Below are positions 24,286 to 34,435 of a stretch of DNA of 64,000 bases, one piece after another. The notes under the pieces were generated by a model. It worked only from the letters and a program-made list of their open reading frames with translations, was not told the origin of the DNA and made no database searches. The DNA lies in contig NC_079514.1 in NCBI RefSeq assembly GCF_000801105.2, positions 30,801,075 to 30,865,074 of the forward strand, given 5' to 3'. Origin of the DNA: Raphanus sativus. Taxonomy: Eukaryota; Streptophyta; Magnoliopsida; Brassicales; Brassicaceae. Each line of letters begins with the position of its first letter. The stretch's first letter is position 1. The position numbers and the translations under genes are program-made.

Positions 24286-24403
24286 ACTTAGATTGTATAC
24301 CAACCTTGGAATCGTGCATCTTAGTATCTCTTTGGAAAAAAACTACTTAGATTGTATACCAACCTTGGAATCATGCATCTTAGTATCTCTTTGGAAAAAA
24401 CTT
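24286..24403. repeat. 59-bp tandem duplication downstream of the kinase
   Basis: Two adjacent copies (24286-24344, 24345-24403) begin ACTTAGATTGTATACCAACC and differ at only a few positions. Confidence 0.85.
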
Positions 24404-24559
24404 GACCTAGATTGGTCAACAGATAACTGAGACACCTTTTCAAACATTGGGATTCATTTACTCAAGAAATAAAACATCTGAAAACATTAAACACTAAAAA
24501 AAAAAAGAATCAGCTAATTCATTTGCAATAATAAAAACTTATCTTCATGCTTGTAAAAA

Positions 24560-24960
24560 TAAAAAAAACTTTACCTCCACAGTTTCATAAGTCAAGTTCA
24601 AAATCTGAACGTTTTTCAAACCATTAATCAGATTCATGGGATTGAAAGTATCTCCATGTTCGTATTGCCAGAAACCTTCCTCATACACATACAGAGATTG
24701 AGTTTAGCTTCAACAAGGAAACCGAGATTAACAGTTAGATATTCCTTGGGAACAAAGTCATAATACTCCAAGTAGGTGAGAGCAGGAATATCGAAGGAAG
24801 CCCATGTTGTCATACTCATAAGCAAGACCCCGGGGATCATCTAAATCAACTACAAGCAGAAGCGAACAGCAGAGATTTGTAGAAAATGGTGGTTAGATGG
24901 GCGATGAAGAATCTGATTAACGGTGATTGAATGGGGATAGGATATACATTAGTTTACAGA
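24560..24960 (-). pseudogene. F-box/FBD/LRR gene fragment, duplication unit A
   Basis: The minus strand encodes FDIPALTYLEYYDFVPKEYL and, after a frame change, MNLINGLKNVQILNLTYETV. Both are typical of the LRR region in plant F-box/FBD proteins. The first is nearly the same as the segment in unit C (31000-31060). The F-box itself and the C-terminal FBD end are absent. Frame changes and an intron-like donor (GTAAA after 24573) show that it is a remnant. The ORF at 24634-24840 is only part of it. Confidence 0.75.
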
Positions 24961-25063
24961 AACTTCCATCTTCGAAGCGAATTTGACGAGGAGGAGCTCT
25001 AAGCAGAGGCCAAGTAATACCCTAAAATGTATGGTAGCAAAATATCTTGGATTAAGGGAACTG

Positions 25064-25116
25064 AGTCAACTGCCGGGTATCGAACCCGGGAATACTTACC
25101 ACTATACTACAACGAC
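25064..25116 (-). pseudogene. tRNA-Asp pseudogene lacking the anticodon arm
   Basis: The minus strand starts GTCGTTGTAGTATAGTGGTA, identical to the two tRNA-Asp copies at 29796 and 31962. It then jumps from TATTC to CCGGGTTCGA, missing 19 nt that include the whole anticodon stem-loop. The 3' acceptor half is also altered. Length is 53 against 72 nt. It belongs to duplication unit A. Confidence 0.9.
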
Positions 25117-25369
25117 TTTGTTGTATCCTAACTGTTTTAAATATATGAAGAATATTAAATTCTCCTACATCTATTCTATTAATTTTCCAGCATAACCAAT
25201 TGATATTTGCTGTGTCCATTTAAAATATAATTGAATTTAAATATAACTGCATCTATACTAATATTAGAGCATCTCCAACCCCACTCCGTAATTTACTCCA
25301 AATTGAGAAATGAAGTTGAAATTGGAGTGGAAAATGGAGTGATGACCAAAAAATAAAAGCATTACTCCA
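25117..25369. other. AT-rich spacer between duplication units A and B
   Basis: No feature is recognised. Confidence 0.35.
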
Positions 25370-25763
25370 TTGATTCTTGATTTGTGACGGTTTCATATTC
25401 TTGAATTTTAAAATCTTTTGAAATATTGATTTCCACCTTAATGATTCCAAGGTTTGTTTTTACATTTTTCGGTTAGAACGTGAGGCCGAGCGCAGATGAT
25501 TTACCGGAGGATTTAGCAATGATAGTAACATCTTGCTGGAAAGAAAGATCCAAACGACAGACCAAACTTCACAGAGTTTATCCAACTTCTCTTCAGCACC
25601 TAATTAAGCTTGTTACTCCATCAGAAAACGCAGTGCTGGCACCAGATTCGCCTGGAACTTGCTCATTGATGGCTGTTAGAGACGTAGATCAGCTAAATAG
25701 TACTACGGACGCAAAATCGCCGGAGAAAAAAAAGTAGAGGAAGCTTCTTTTTCTGCTGCTAAT
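25370..25763 (+). pseudogene. kinase 3' end copy, duplication unit B (intron 5 end plus exon 6)
   Basis: Bases 25370-25476 resemble the end of kinase intron 5. From 25477 the sequence follows exon 6 ([20 protein letters not shown]). A 1-nt insertion after TGCTGG and a deletion of about 45 nt in the tail change the frame, and it ends early in GAGAAAAAAAAGTAG. Exons 1-5 are missing. It has no start codon or catalytic residues, so it is non-functional. Confidence 0.92.
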
Positions 25764-26113
25764 TTAGATGATGATGATGGTGATTGTTTTATACTTTTAT
25801 TGGTTTATAGAAGGGAAATGAGAGACCTTGACAAAAAAATAAAAAAAAAATAGAAGGGAAATGAGAAAAAGTGGTTTGAAAAATGTAATGAATGATAAAT
25901 GTATCAATTTGGTGAAAGATTACAGCTTCGAATTATTGTTATAAATTTGTTGAAATTATTATGTATAGTTTTGTTGTGTTTTTCAATTACCAGCAGATAT
26001 GAAGAAACAAAACATACAAAGGACTAAATTATATCCTAATGACAAAATCCTTGTTGAACCAACATAGATCATGTTTTTAACTTCCAACATAATTAACCAA
26101 AAAGTAGGAAACA
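25764..26113. other. 3' flank of the kinase copy and of the antisense F-box fragment
   Basis: The same flank (for example TTTAGATGATGATGATGGTG, AGAAGGGAAATGAGA, CAAAACAAACAAGG-like words) is seen after unit C at 30600-30900. It is non-coding. Confidence 0.5.
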
Positions 26114-26580
26114 TTAGAGTTTGCTCCCTGGTAAAAACTCGACCTGGATTTTGCACTTGGGCGAAGCTCTGGGAAGCATCAGCAGGTCAGCCATGATTTG
26201 CAGCTTTGCTTTAGTTGATGTCGCACGAGCACGAACCTCCACCAGCTCGAGACATGACAACTTCCTCAAGAAATACTTCATTTGTTTCAAATCGTTGACA
26301 TCACCATTGTAGCTGTTTATATTTAGGACCTTCACTGAACAAGACAATGAGAAATAATACTCTGATAGGCAGTCGCAAACCAATTTATCTCCAACGTGGA
26401 ATTCCTTAGAAAAAAAAACAAATATTGAAAATATTCACAAATTACAAAAATTGGGATTCAAGACAGCAAAGTAACTTTAGTTATATATAATATACCTCGA
26501 TGCTGAGAGACTTTAGATTTGGAAGTTTCTCCATTACAATCGTTAAACAGAAACTTTGACGAGGAGGAACTCTAAGCAAA
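26114..26580 (-). pseudogene. F-box/FBD gene C-terminal fragment, duplication unit B
   Basis: The minus strand reads KLPNLKSLSIE, a short intron (GTATAT to TTTCTAAG), then EFHVGDKLVCDCLSEYYFSL through the FBD ending LLMLPRASPKCKIQVEFLPG and a stop at about 26114. The FBD motif LxxLPRASxxCxIxxEF is intact. Everything N-terminal is absent: homology stops at about 26580 at GGCCTTTGCTTAGAG, which recurs at 24990-25015 in unit A. The Helitron starts 30 bp further on. It is a remnant. Confidence 0.85.
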
Positions 26581-26612
26581 GGCCAAGTAATATATATATA
26601 TATATATATATA

Positions 26613-29600
26613 CTAGGACAGGCCCGCCCTAACAGGCGGAATGTTACGTTGAAAATAATTGAAATAATTAGAGTAAATATTTAATATAAATCTTGATTAA
26701 CTTAGAAGTTAAATACTACTTTAGTTTTGTATTTGTTTTTATATTTTTTGAAGTCTATAAAAACCCTGATATTTTGATAATTAGTTATGTTTTTTTCTCC
26801 TTGGGGTGGCTTTACATCAGTTCTTGCTTAGAATTCATGTTGTTGTACTGTGAGTACCCCTATTTAAAACTGAAATTGACTATTTATTTTCTATAAAGTA
26901 CCAGTAATTTTTGGGTGAGTTCGTTTCATCTCTGAAATTGACTATTTAATTATCAGCCGTCATTTTGTTTTGTCAAGTAATTACTAATATCTAAATGTTA
27001 AGAAATCTATAAATTAAATTATGCTCTGAAGCAACTATAATATCCAGACTTATCACTAAATTGTTCAATGTGATTAGTTCTCCTTAATGGATTTTTTTTA
27101 AATAAAAACGTTGCCTAATTGTAAACACATAACTGGAGTAAACGTTCCGTTACACATAATGAATATTGTAATAATATTCTTTTACTACCTGTATATTTTT
27201 TAGAGATCATGTGATGTTGAATATTGTTTAAACATTTTAAACTCCTTTAGTGGAGCAGAGGACGTCCAGCGTGGTGTTTCGCGTGCATGTGAAGTTAGCT
27301 AAGACATGAACCATTATATGATTGATATACAATCTGACCGTTAATGACCCAAACACAAAGTCATTAGTGTGTTTAAATAGAAAATAGTAGTCTTTAAATT
27401 TGGTCAGTCACATTATAACATAAAGTATTTGAATAGATCACAAATCACATTATGTGATTTGTGCCGGAATGTTTAATCACTACTGGGCAACGATGAAACA
27501 CCAGCGGCTTGGACGTTGTACATGTTTATCTATTTATCAACTGCACCTATTTACAAAAAGACTGTGGCCCGCAAGGTCAGGTGAATCGCGGCTGATCAGA
27601 CTGGCCCGTAGATTATTAGCAAGAGACACCAAGTAATGCTCTCCGTTCCACTCCACCGTCTCGATTCCTACTTGACAAAGCCAAGGCAAAATCTAGTAAA
27701 CATATACTTAAACCTAAAGGATATCATGAAATAATAAGCATTCAAAAATTCGAAGATGCATCCTTTAGCTCTAGAATAATTGGTACCTGGTACTATCTCA
27801 GTATTTAGGCCAGAGATGCAGCAGGTAGGTGCTGTAGCTGAGGTGATGCAGACATGAAAAATGAAAGCATCAACTTCGTCTATGCATTTCCTTGATTCTA
27901 GAAGTTGATGACCAGCAGAATAGTCATTGTCATTGGTACTGTCCTGCAGAGCTTCTTCTAGACCAGAGCCTAACCACCAATCCACACACTCGTCTAAAAC
28001 AGCAGCCAACACAGTAGACGATGACGGATGATATAATAGAATCAATGGTTTATATAGTCTCGTCGAAATTTTCAGGATTTTCGCTACTCTGTAAATTTCT
28101 CCCAATGACAGAACCAAGCTCTTCCCTGTTTAACACATAATTAGTCAAAGGTTGATGAAAACGGGCGTAATACAAAGAGATTAATGTGATAATAATGGTC
28201 GGCACCTTGAGGTTTAGCTAGGATTTATTCTTGAACATCATTTCGAATCACCTGTTCCCAAATAGATGCAGCATGCCGTAAGTTATTGAGCGCAGGTCCT
28301 AGCAATGACTAACCAAGTTGTAGTGTATTTCGTTTGTTGCTCATATGAACCCAAGTTAAGGACCTTCAGGGTCAACATGTCATGTTTGAGGAGTTCCATC
28401 GTTGATTTCCAGTCTTTCTCTGCCTATGAAAAAATCATGTTTTAATTATTTCTTCCGAGTAAATATTTTACACTTAAGAATTGAAGGGTACAGAGAAGGT
28501 CGAACAGAACTTAACTAACAACAATCTCTGTCTGGAGATCTTCTGAATCAACTATTCGAAACTTTGGCTCTTGGAGAACTTTGTAAAGTTCAGTAATGCC
28601 AGATGATCTAGCTTGGAGACTTTCTACATTGACCCCACCAATAAAAACATCATTTTCAGCATGTTCTGCAGATCCTAGATGTGAAAACACCATTAAATTA
28701 GCAACGCTTATCTGTGAAGAGCATGCCCATGTTAAGCTTAATTGTAGAAGCAAGTTTCCCCTGTTTTTGTTTCCTTATCAAAATATATGCGTCCCAGACG
28801 TTGCCTTGATGAACAAACGACCTAAGTATTAAAGTAAATAGCTACATAATGTGATCTCCATAGTACCAGATAACATCATACGGATAGAGCAAGATAGTAC
28901 CTCCGACCATCTTCGGGTTTATGTTTGTGGCAACAATCACCTTTGGATCAACATGCATGTCTTCAAGTTTTTTGTGCAACACAACAGCCTGAGTGTCAAA
29001 TAAACTTAGAGTAAGCGACACATCACTGCAAGTTTAAAGGAAAAAAATCAAGTTATAATCACCAATCAACACTATCAAAATCTAGCAAGTTACAAAAAAA
29101 CAAAAAACGAAAAAAAACAAATAATAATAATAGCAAACTCTTAACAGAAGTGATCTCACCTACAATGTCTACGGAAATGGAGAGTAATATCAGACGTCTC
29201 ATGAATAAACCGCTACGAACCTATAAAACCCAAAGCCCATAATAAAACTATTGAATTAGCCATAACAACACAATTTCAGTAAGTCGACAGAGATAGGAAT
29301 AGATGATGGGTTCGATAGGTGAAGCACTCACATATATATACGGATCTGACACCGTCTCCGAGTAAAGAACGCCTTATTCAAGATCGCGGAGTGGGCGATT
29401 GAATGAAGAGAAATTAAGACGAACTATAACTCCGCCCGTTTCATACATGGTGAAGCAAATCAATCGTCACTCGTTGCCGGCGCAGGAGAAGGGAGGAAGA
29501 CGCATCATATCGGCCCAGTGTAAGGGTCGGAAGCTTAAAGCCCGACGGACACAGAATCAAGAAAGCCCATATACCAATGTTTTAAATGAAACGATGCGTT

Positions 29601-29703
29601 TAAGTAGAATGAACACGTGTCAACCTGTCGGAAGCTGAGTTTATGAACTGTCATCTGATGTGGCTTCATGGGAGGGATGAAAACAGTTTTTTATATATAA
29701 AGA
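26613..29703 (-). mobile_element. Helitron of 3.1 kb, minus orientation, with paralogous empty site
   Basis: Minus-strand 3' end: hairpin CCGCC-TGTTAG-GGCGG (plus 26622-26639), spacer CCTGTC, CTAG (26613-26616), then T. Minus-strand 5' end: A|TCTTTATATATAAAAAACTG at 29703, followed by GCCACATCAGATG and TGACACGTGT, typical of Helitron 5' regions. Removing 26613-29703 joins GGCCAAGTAATATATA to CCCTAAAGTGTATCGTAAC. The uninterrupted paralogue at 25008-25050 reads GGCCAAGTAATACCCTAAAA. This empty site strongly supports the boundaries. The cargo includes an RPA-like pseudogene. No Rep/helicase is visible. Confidence 0.88.
28690..28997 (-). pseudogene. RPA1-like OB-fold (DUF223-type) pseudogene carried by the Helitron
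   Basis: Minus-strand exon 28919-28997 reads DTQAVVLHKKLEDMHVDPKV then IVATNINPKMVGG, ending at a GT donor. It is followed at 28741-28826 by GRLFIKATSGTHI, then a 1-2 nt frameshift, then DKETKTGET. These are the hallmark strings of the replication-protein-A-70-like OB-fold proteins abundant in Brassica. The frameshift removes function. Other minus-strand open pieces nearby (27668-28117, 28511-28753) may belong to the same or another captured gene; they are not recognised. Confidence 0.7.
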
Positions 29704-29795
29704 TATACATATCTCCTTCAAAGCCCTAAAGTGTATCGTAACAAAAATATCTTGCATTAATAATAAAGGGCACTGACAAATACCAAAATAACTAG

Positions 29796-29867
29796 CGCCG
29801 TTGCCGGAGATCGAACCCGGGTCACCCGGGTGACAGGCGGGAATACTTACCACTATACTACAACGAC
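29796..29867 (-). tRNA. tRNA-Asp (GUC), with a mismatched anticodon stem
   Basis: A 72-nt sequence starting GTCGTTGTAGTATAGTGGTA with anticodon GTC in CCTGTCACC. It belongs to duplication unit B. Compared with the copy at 31962 it has CACCCGGG in place of CACGCGGG. This puts a C-C mismatch in the innermost pair of the anticodon stem. A T-for-C change makes one T-stem pair a G-U wobble. The acceptor stem is intact. It is probably transcribable, but stability or charging may be reduced; it may be a decaying copy. Confidence 0.8.
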
Positions 29868-29904
29868 TTTGTTGTTAAAGTTAACAGTTACATGTCTATT
29901 GTCT

Positions 29905-30598
29905 TATGGTTACGATAAGGTTGATGCGTACAGCTTCGCCATTGTCTTATGGGAGCTTATCCACAAGTTACCTTTTGAGGAATGTCAAATCTCCAAGCTG
30001 CTTATGCTGCTGCATTCAAGGTTTTGATTCTTTGTTTTCAAATTTCAAAAGTTTGAATCGTTTGTTTCTTGATTCCTACTGTTTTGTTATTGAATGTCAA
30101 CCGTTTGAGTCTTGATGTTCAACTGTTTGATTCTTGATTCCACGAACTGGTTTCTTTATTTGGAAACCTTTTGATTCTTGAACCCACCATTTGGATTCTT
30201 GATTTTCAAACCTTTTATATGACCGGTGAAACTGGTTGTGCTTAACAAGATTGTTTGTTTGTTAATGTACATTTTCCGGTTAGAACGTGAGGCCGAGTGC
30301 AGATGATTTACGGGCGGATTTAGCAGCGATAGTAACATCTTGCTGGAGAGAAGATCCAAACGACAGACCAAACTTCACAGAGATTATTCAACTTCTCTGA
30401 CATTACCTCTCCACGATTTCAGCACCTGAGCTTGTTCCTCCGTCAATCAAGCATGTTTTCTCATCAGAAAACACTGTGCTGCCACCAGAATCACCGGGAA
30501 CTTGCTCATTGATGGCTGTTAGAGACGGAGATCAGATTACTACAGACGCAAACTCGCCGGAGAAAGAAGGTAGAGGAAGCTTCTTTTTCTGCTGCTAA
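29905..30598 (+). pseudogene. kinase 3' end copy, duplication unit C (exon 5, intron 5, exon 6)
   Basis: Begins inside exon 5 ([19 protein letters not shown] at about 29920-29980) and lacks all earlier exons. One 3-nt and one 1-nt deletion in exon 5 break the frame. Intron 5 follows, then the exon 6 copy from 30284 to the TAA at 30596. Within exon 6 a TTA-to-TGA change (CTTCTCTGACAT, near 30398) adds a stop. Divergence from the parent gene is low (mostly point changes), so the duplication is fairly recent. Confidence 0.93.
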
Positions 30599-30921
30599 TT
30601 TAGATGATGATGATGATAGAAGGGAAATGAGAGAACCTGGTTCGAAAGTTTAATGATTGATAAACATATTAATTTGGTGAATGATTAGAGCTTAGAGTTA
30701 TTGTTACAAATTATAATTTTGTTGAAATTATGTATATTTTGTTATGTTTTTCAGTTATCACCATATATGAAGAAAACAAAACAAACAAGGTCTTAATGTC
30801 AACAAACATTGTATCCTAATGACAAATCCTAGCTTGAACCAACATAGATAATAATGTATCCAACTTCCAACATACTTAACCAAAAGTAGAAAACATTAGA
30901 GTTTGCTCCCCCTAGTAACTC

Positions 30922-31760
30922 TTATGGTAAAAACTTGACCTGGATTTTGCACTTGGACGAAGCTCTGGGAAGCATTAGAATGTCGGCCATGAGATTAACA
31001 GTTAGATACTCCTTGGGAACGTAGTCAGAGTACTCCAAGTAGGTTAGAGCAGGAGTATCGAAGCTAAGGGTGTCAAACTCATGGGTGAGACACCGAGAAT
31101 CGACTCTTACGTTCTCCTCGTCAGTTTCATCATAAGAAAACCACTCCCTACGTCGAATAGTGAGCCTACGAAGGGTTGTGCTAGAGACTGTGGAGCACCA
31201 GTTCCACCGTTCAAACTCGACACCATCCATCACCAACTCCTCCAGCACAGGGGAGCGAGAAAGAATCGTCTTAAACGAGCAGCAACGACCGAAGAACCGA
31301 ACAGAGTCGAGAAAGAGAGACTTGAGAGCTGGAAGAAAAACATCCGGAGGGAGAAGAGCTTCGATGACAAAACCAGACTCTAGTCTCATGGTGGAAACTG
31401 TCTCGCAGGTAAAAACATCATGAGGCAGTGAATAATGTCCTTTCTTGGGAACTTTGATGTGGAGCTCAAGAACCAAAACACCACTACGGTTCACCACGTG
31501 GCGGAGACACCGGTTGATAAGGTCTTCGTACCGAGGTTTATGTGTGCATTTGAGTGAGAATGTCCTGACACGAGAGCTTACGGGTAGAGCCAATACTTAG
31601 CGAGCCGTTGAAACGAAGAGAGAGTACGCCACCGTTTCGAGAGGAGAGTAGCGAAAGCAGCTTCCTTTGCGGAGAGGAAGGAACCAATGTGGTGAAGAAT
31701 CTCATCTGGTAGACTACTTTTCAACAGAATCCCTTTTGCACTACTAATAAGAAGAAGAAA
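30922..31760 (-). pseudogene. F-box/FBD/LRR gene, most complete copy (unit C), disrupted
   Basis: The minus strand opens with an F-box near 31600-31745 ([20 protein letters not shown] then a KRWRTLSSF end). That frame stops at TACCCGTAA. The downstream frame (30922-31593, 223 aa) holds LRR-like blocks (VLVLELHIKVPKKG, LPALKSLFLDSVRFFG, SPVLEELVMDGVEF, LRRLTI, TPALTYLEYSDYVPKEYL). It then jumps directly to ADILMLPRASSKCKIQVKF, the end of the FBD. The region between KEYLTVNL and the FBD end is deleted relative to units A and B. Such proteins are SCF ubiquitin-ligase substrate adaptors in a rapidly evolving family. The frameshift and deletion make this copy a pseudogene. Confidence 0.85.
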
Positions 31761-31961
31761 CTCGATTCTAAGACTTTAAATCAACCAGAATCACTCACAA
31801 GGTAAGCTGAAGCGAACACCATAACTGAAATAGTGGTAGCGGCGACCTTACTGAACCGAAGTTTCCATTTTTTAAAGAGAATTGTGAGCAATCTTCAAAA
31901 TCAAAACCCTCAAACGCAGAGCAGAGAAATATCTTGAAATTTGGGGAATGTCAAAAAGTTT

Positions 31962-32033
31962 CGCCGTTGCCGGGGATCGAACCCGGGTCACCCGCGTGAC
32001 AGGCGGGAATACTTACCACTATACTACAACGAC
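31962..32033 (-). tRNA. tRNA-Asp (GUC)
   Basis: 72 nt on the minus strand, starting GTCGTTGTAGTATAGTGGTA. The anticodon arm is CCCGC-CTGTCAC-GCGGG and the T arm CCGGG-TTCGATC-CCCGG. The acceptor 3' half CAACGGC pairs with GTCGTTG (one G-U), with discriminator G. All stems pair and the A and B box promoter elements are present, so this is the intact member of the three copies (unit C). No intron, and no encoded CCA, as expected in a nuclear tRNA gene. Confidence 0.96.
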
Positions 32034-32887
32034 TTCGTTGTTATTCTTAACAGTTTCATTAGTTTTATCCAGTGTTACATTCTTTGATAAAGATATAAAA
32101 CAAGATGAACATGTTACTATTGAGGAAGTGTCTGGCTGGGTTGCGTGGAAGTTTCATCGGACGTCCCGCTTTATAATCGGAATTGGAATTTTGTGAAATT
32201 TTGTGGCATTTCGCTTCCAAAACGTTTCTAAAATATTATCTTTAAAAACACGTTGAAAGCTTACAATTCCGTTTTGGAATTATACTTATGTTTTCTAAGA
32301 TACAATATTATAAATCAATAAAAGATAAAATTATAGTTTTTAATTTATATAAAATCCAAAACTTAATAGTAACGAAATGAAATGGAGAGAATATATATAT
32401 GCAAATATTAAAACTAATACTATAAATTATCTTTATGTATTGAGTTTTTTTTTAGATATAGCATATATTCTTATATTGTGTCAGTTATTTATGAAATACT
32501 TAAAATAATTAATATAATAATTTATTTAAATTTATTTTATGTGTATTTTCACAGTTTTAATATGAAATCATTTCAAAAGTATTATAAATGAATAAATGAT
32601 TTATTTTAAATTTAAATCATATAATTTTTTAGTCCTAAGTTAAATAAAAATGTCTTATATATATATATTTATGGATATACGCTTCAACACATATTCGATT
32701 CTTAATTTTAAAAAAAAAAATTCGCTTCCACGCTTCTATACTCTTTCGCTTTCATGTATCCGCTTCCGTTTCCATGTAACATAGGTCATACGTGTATACA
32801 CAAAGAATCAAACCAATACATGAGAATAGAAAGTAAATATTTGTTTAGTAAATGGGGGATGATACAAAGCAAAATCAAATCTTCCTA
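32034..32887. other. AT-rich spacer
   Basis: No gene is seen. TTCGCTTCC/CGCTTCC words recur at about 32209 and 32720-32768, which may mark an unclassified DNA element. No termini were found. Confidence 0.35.
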
Positions 32888-33373
32888 AACATAAATGAGA
32901 AATTGCCAAAAATATCATTTTCATAGTACCACTTTTCATGTTTACACTAACCACTTTTACCACTACTTTTAATGAAGGGTCTAGATTTAAAGGTTTAGGA
33001 TTTTGGGTTTAGATTTGATGTTTTAGGGTTTAAGGTATATAGTTTAGGGTTTAGAGTTTAAGATTTAGGGTTTAGAGTTAAGGATTTAGGGTTTATAGTT
33101 TAGACTGTAGGGTTTAGGGTTAGGATATTGAATTTAGGGTATATAGTTTAGGGTTTAGGGTTTAGAGTTGAAGATTTTGGGTTTAGGGTTTAGAATTGGA
33201 GGTTTAGGAATTAGAATTTGGGATTAGAATTTTGAAAAACATATAAAAACAAAGATATAAGAGTCTTTATCATTTTAATAAATAAGGTATTATTGAAAAT
33301 GTGTCTTTAGTGGTGGTAAAGATGAATAATGATACCTTGAAAGTAGTATTTTTGAAAATTCCCCAACATAAAT
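32888..33373. mobile_element. Mutator-type MITE with telomere-like internal repeats, copy 1
   Basis: The element is 32897-33364 (468 bp). A 9-bp target duplication AACATAAAT lies at 32888-32896 and 33365-33373. The imperfect terminal inverted repeats are GAGAAATTGCCAAAAATA at the left and the complement GGGGAATTTTCAAAAATAC at the right. The core (about 32990-33220) is a degenerate array of GGTTTAG/TTTAGGG words resembling plant telomere sequence. A second copy lies at 58877-59345. The 9-bp duplication suggests mobilisation by a MULE transposase. It is non-coding. Confidence 0.85.
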
Positions 33374-33739
33374 TTATATCTCTGCCACAAATATTTGTTA
33401 CATTCAGTTGACTTGAAATTGGATGCTTGAGGAAACCTTCGAGTGATTTTCGGATTTAACCATCACTAAAGGGAATAAATTACCAGAAATGGAAACTCAA
33501 AATCAGGCAAAAATAAATTCGGAGGATTCGAAATTGGCGATATTTTTTTTTCTTTTTCTTTTCTGGTCAAGAAATTGGCGATATTTCACCGATGGTTCTT
33601 TATTTATAATCAGATTGTGATTTATTATACTAGCCACTAATCGCAAGAGTCTCGTCTCACTGTTTCCGTTTCTTTTGGTTTCCTGGTTGGTTCATCATAC
33701 GGTTATCTCGCGGAATCTCGGTTTGTTACCACTTTAACA

Positions 33740-34435
33740 ATGTCGCAGATTAGAGGAAACAGTGTCAAACCGATGCTCAGAATTAGAGTTCCATGCTTTG
33801 ATAACTCGGATATAATCAGAAGTTTGAACAAAACTCTGATCGGTAGGATAACGAATCCTGAGACTCAAAATGTTGGATCAATAGTTTCAGTGATGCCCAA
33901 AATCTGGAAACTAGATGATGGTCGAGTAACCGGTTCGGATTTGGGTTTGGGAAGGTTCCGGCTTGATTTCAAAAGAGAAGAAGATATTCTTGAAGTGCTC
34001 AAAACAGAGTCTTTCAGTTTTAACCAATGGATGGTGTCGATTGTAAGATGGGAACCGGCTGTATACAAAAACCACCCGTGTGATATAACGTTTTGGGTCA
34101 GTCTCGTTGGTGTCCCTAGGCATTGGTGGGAAGATCGGGTTTTGAGGAGAATAGGGGACGAGCTTGGTACGGTTCGAGAAGTTGATGAAGTCAATGCCAT
34201 GGTTAAAGTGACTGTCAATGGTACTAAACCATTGTGCTTTGAAATACCAGTTCGATTCGAAACCAGTGGAGAGGAGGTGGATGTGAAGGTGGAGTATGAG
34301 AAGCTTTCTGGTTATTGTTCGACATGTTTTCGTCTTTCTCATGACAAAGAATCTTGCCCTGAAAGCGACTTGCGCAAAGAAGTTGAGGAAGAGAAAGATT
34401 TGAAGATGCATGCAACTATTTGCATGAATGATTGA
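33740..34435 (+). CDS. DUF4283 / CCHC zinc-knuckle protein, LINE ORF1-derived
   Basis: Single-exon ORF of 231 aa with an ATG start at 33740. Residues about 10-190 match the DUF4283 type found at the start of plant LINE ORF1 proteins (GSIVSVMPKIWKLDD, GLGRFRLDFKREEDI, VSLVGVPRHWW, EVDEVNAMVKVTVNG). It is followed by a zinc knuckle C-x2-C-x4-H-x4-C in CSTCFRLSHDKESC (about 204-217). The frame has no internal stop. No reverse transcriptase or poly(A)-tailed end follows: only 3'-flank-like sequence with AAATAAAAC near 34639. It is either a truncated LINE ORF1 that has stayed open or one of the stand-alone genes of this type known in Brassicaceae. An N-terminal nucleic-acid-binding role is inferred from family only. 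Confidence 0.7.
   Translation: MSQIRGNSVKPMLRIRVPCFDNSDIIRSLNKTLIGRITNPETQNVGSIVSVMPKIWKLDDGRVTGSDLGLGRFRLDFKREEDILEVLKTESFSFNQWMVSIVRWEPAVYKNHPCDITFWVSLVGVPRHWWEDRVLRRIGDELGTVREVDEVNAMVKVTVNGTKPLCFEIPVRFETSGEEVDVKVEYEKLSGYCSTCFRLSHDKESCPESDLRKEVEEEKDLKMHATICMND

Noticed and set aside
33000..33220. TTTAGGG-like repeats as a true telomere or interstitial chromosome-fusion scar
   Set aside because: They lie inside a 468-bp element with 9-bp target duplication and recur in a second copy at 58975-59190, so they travelled with a MITE.
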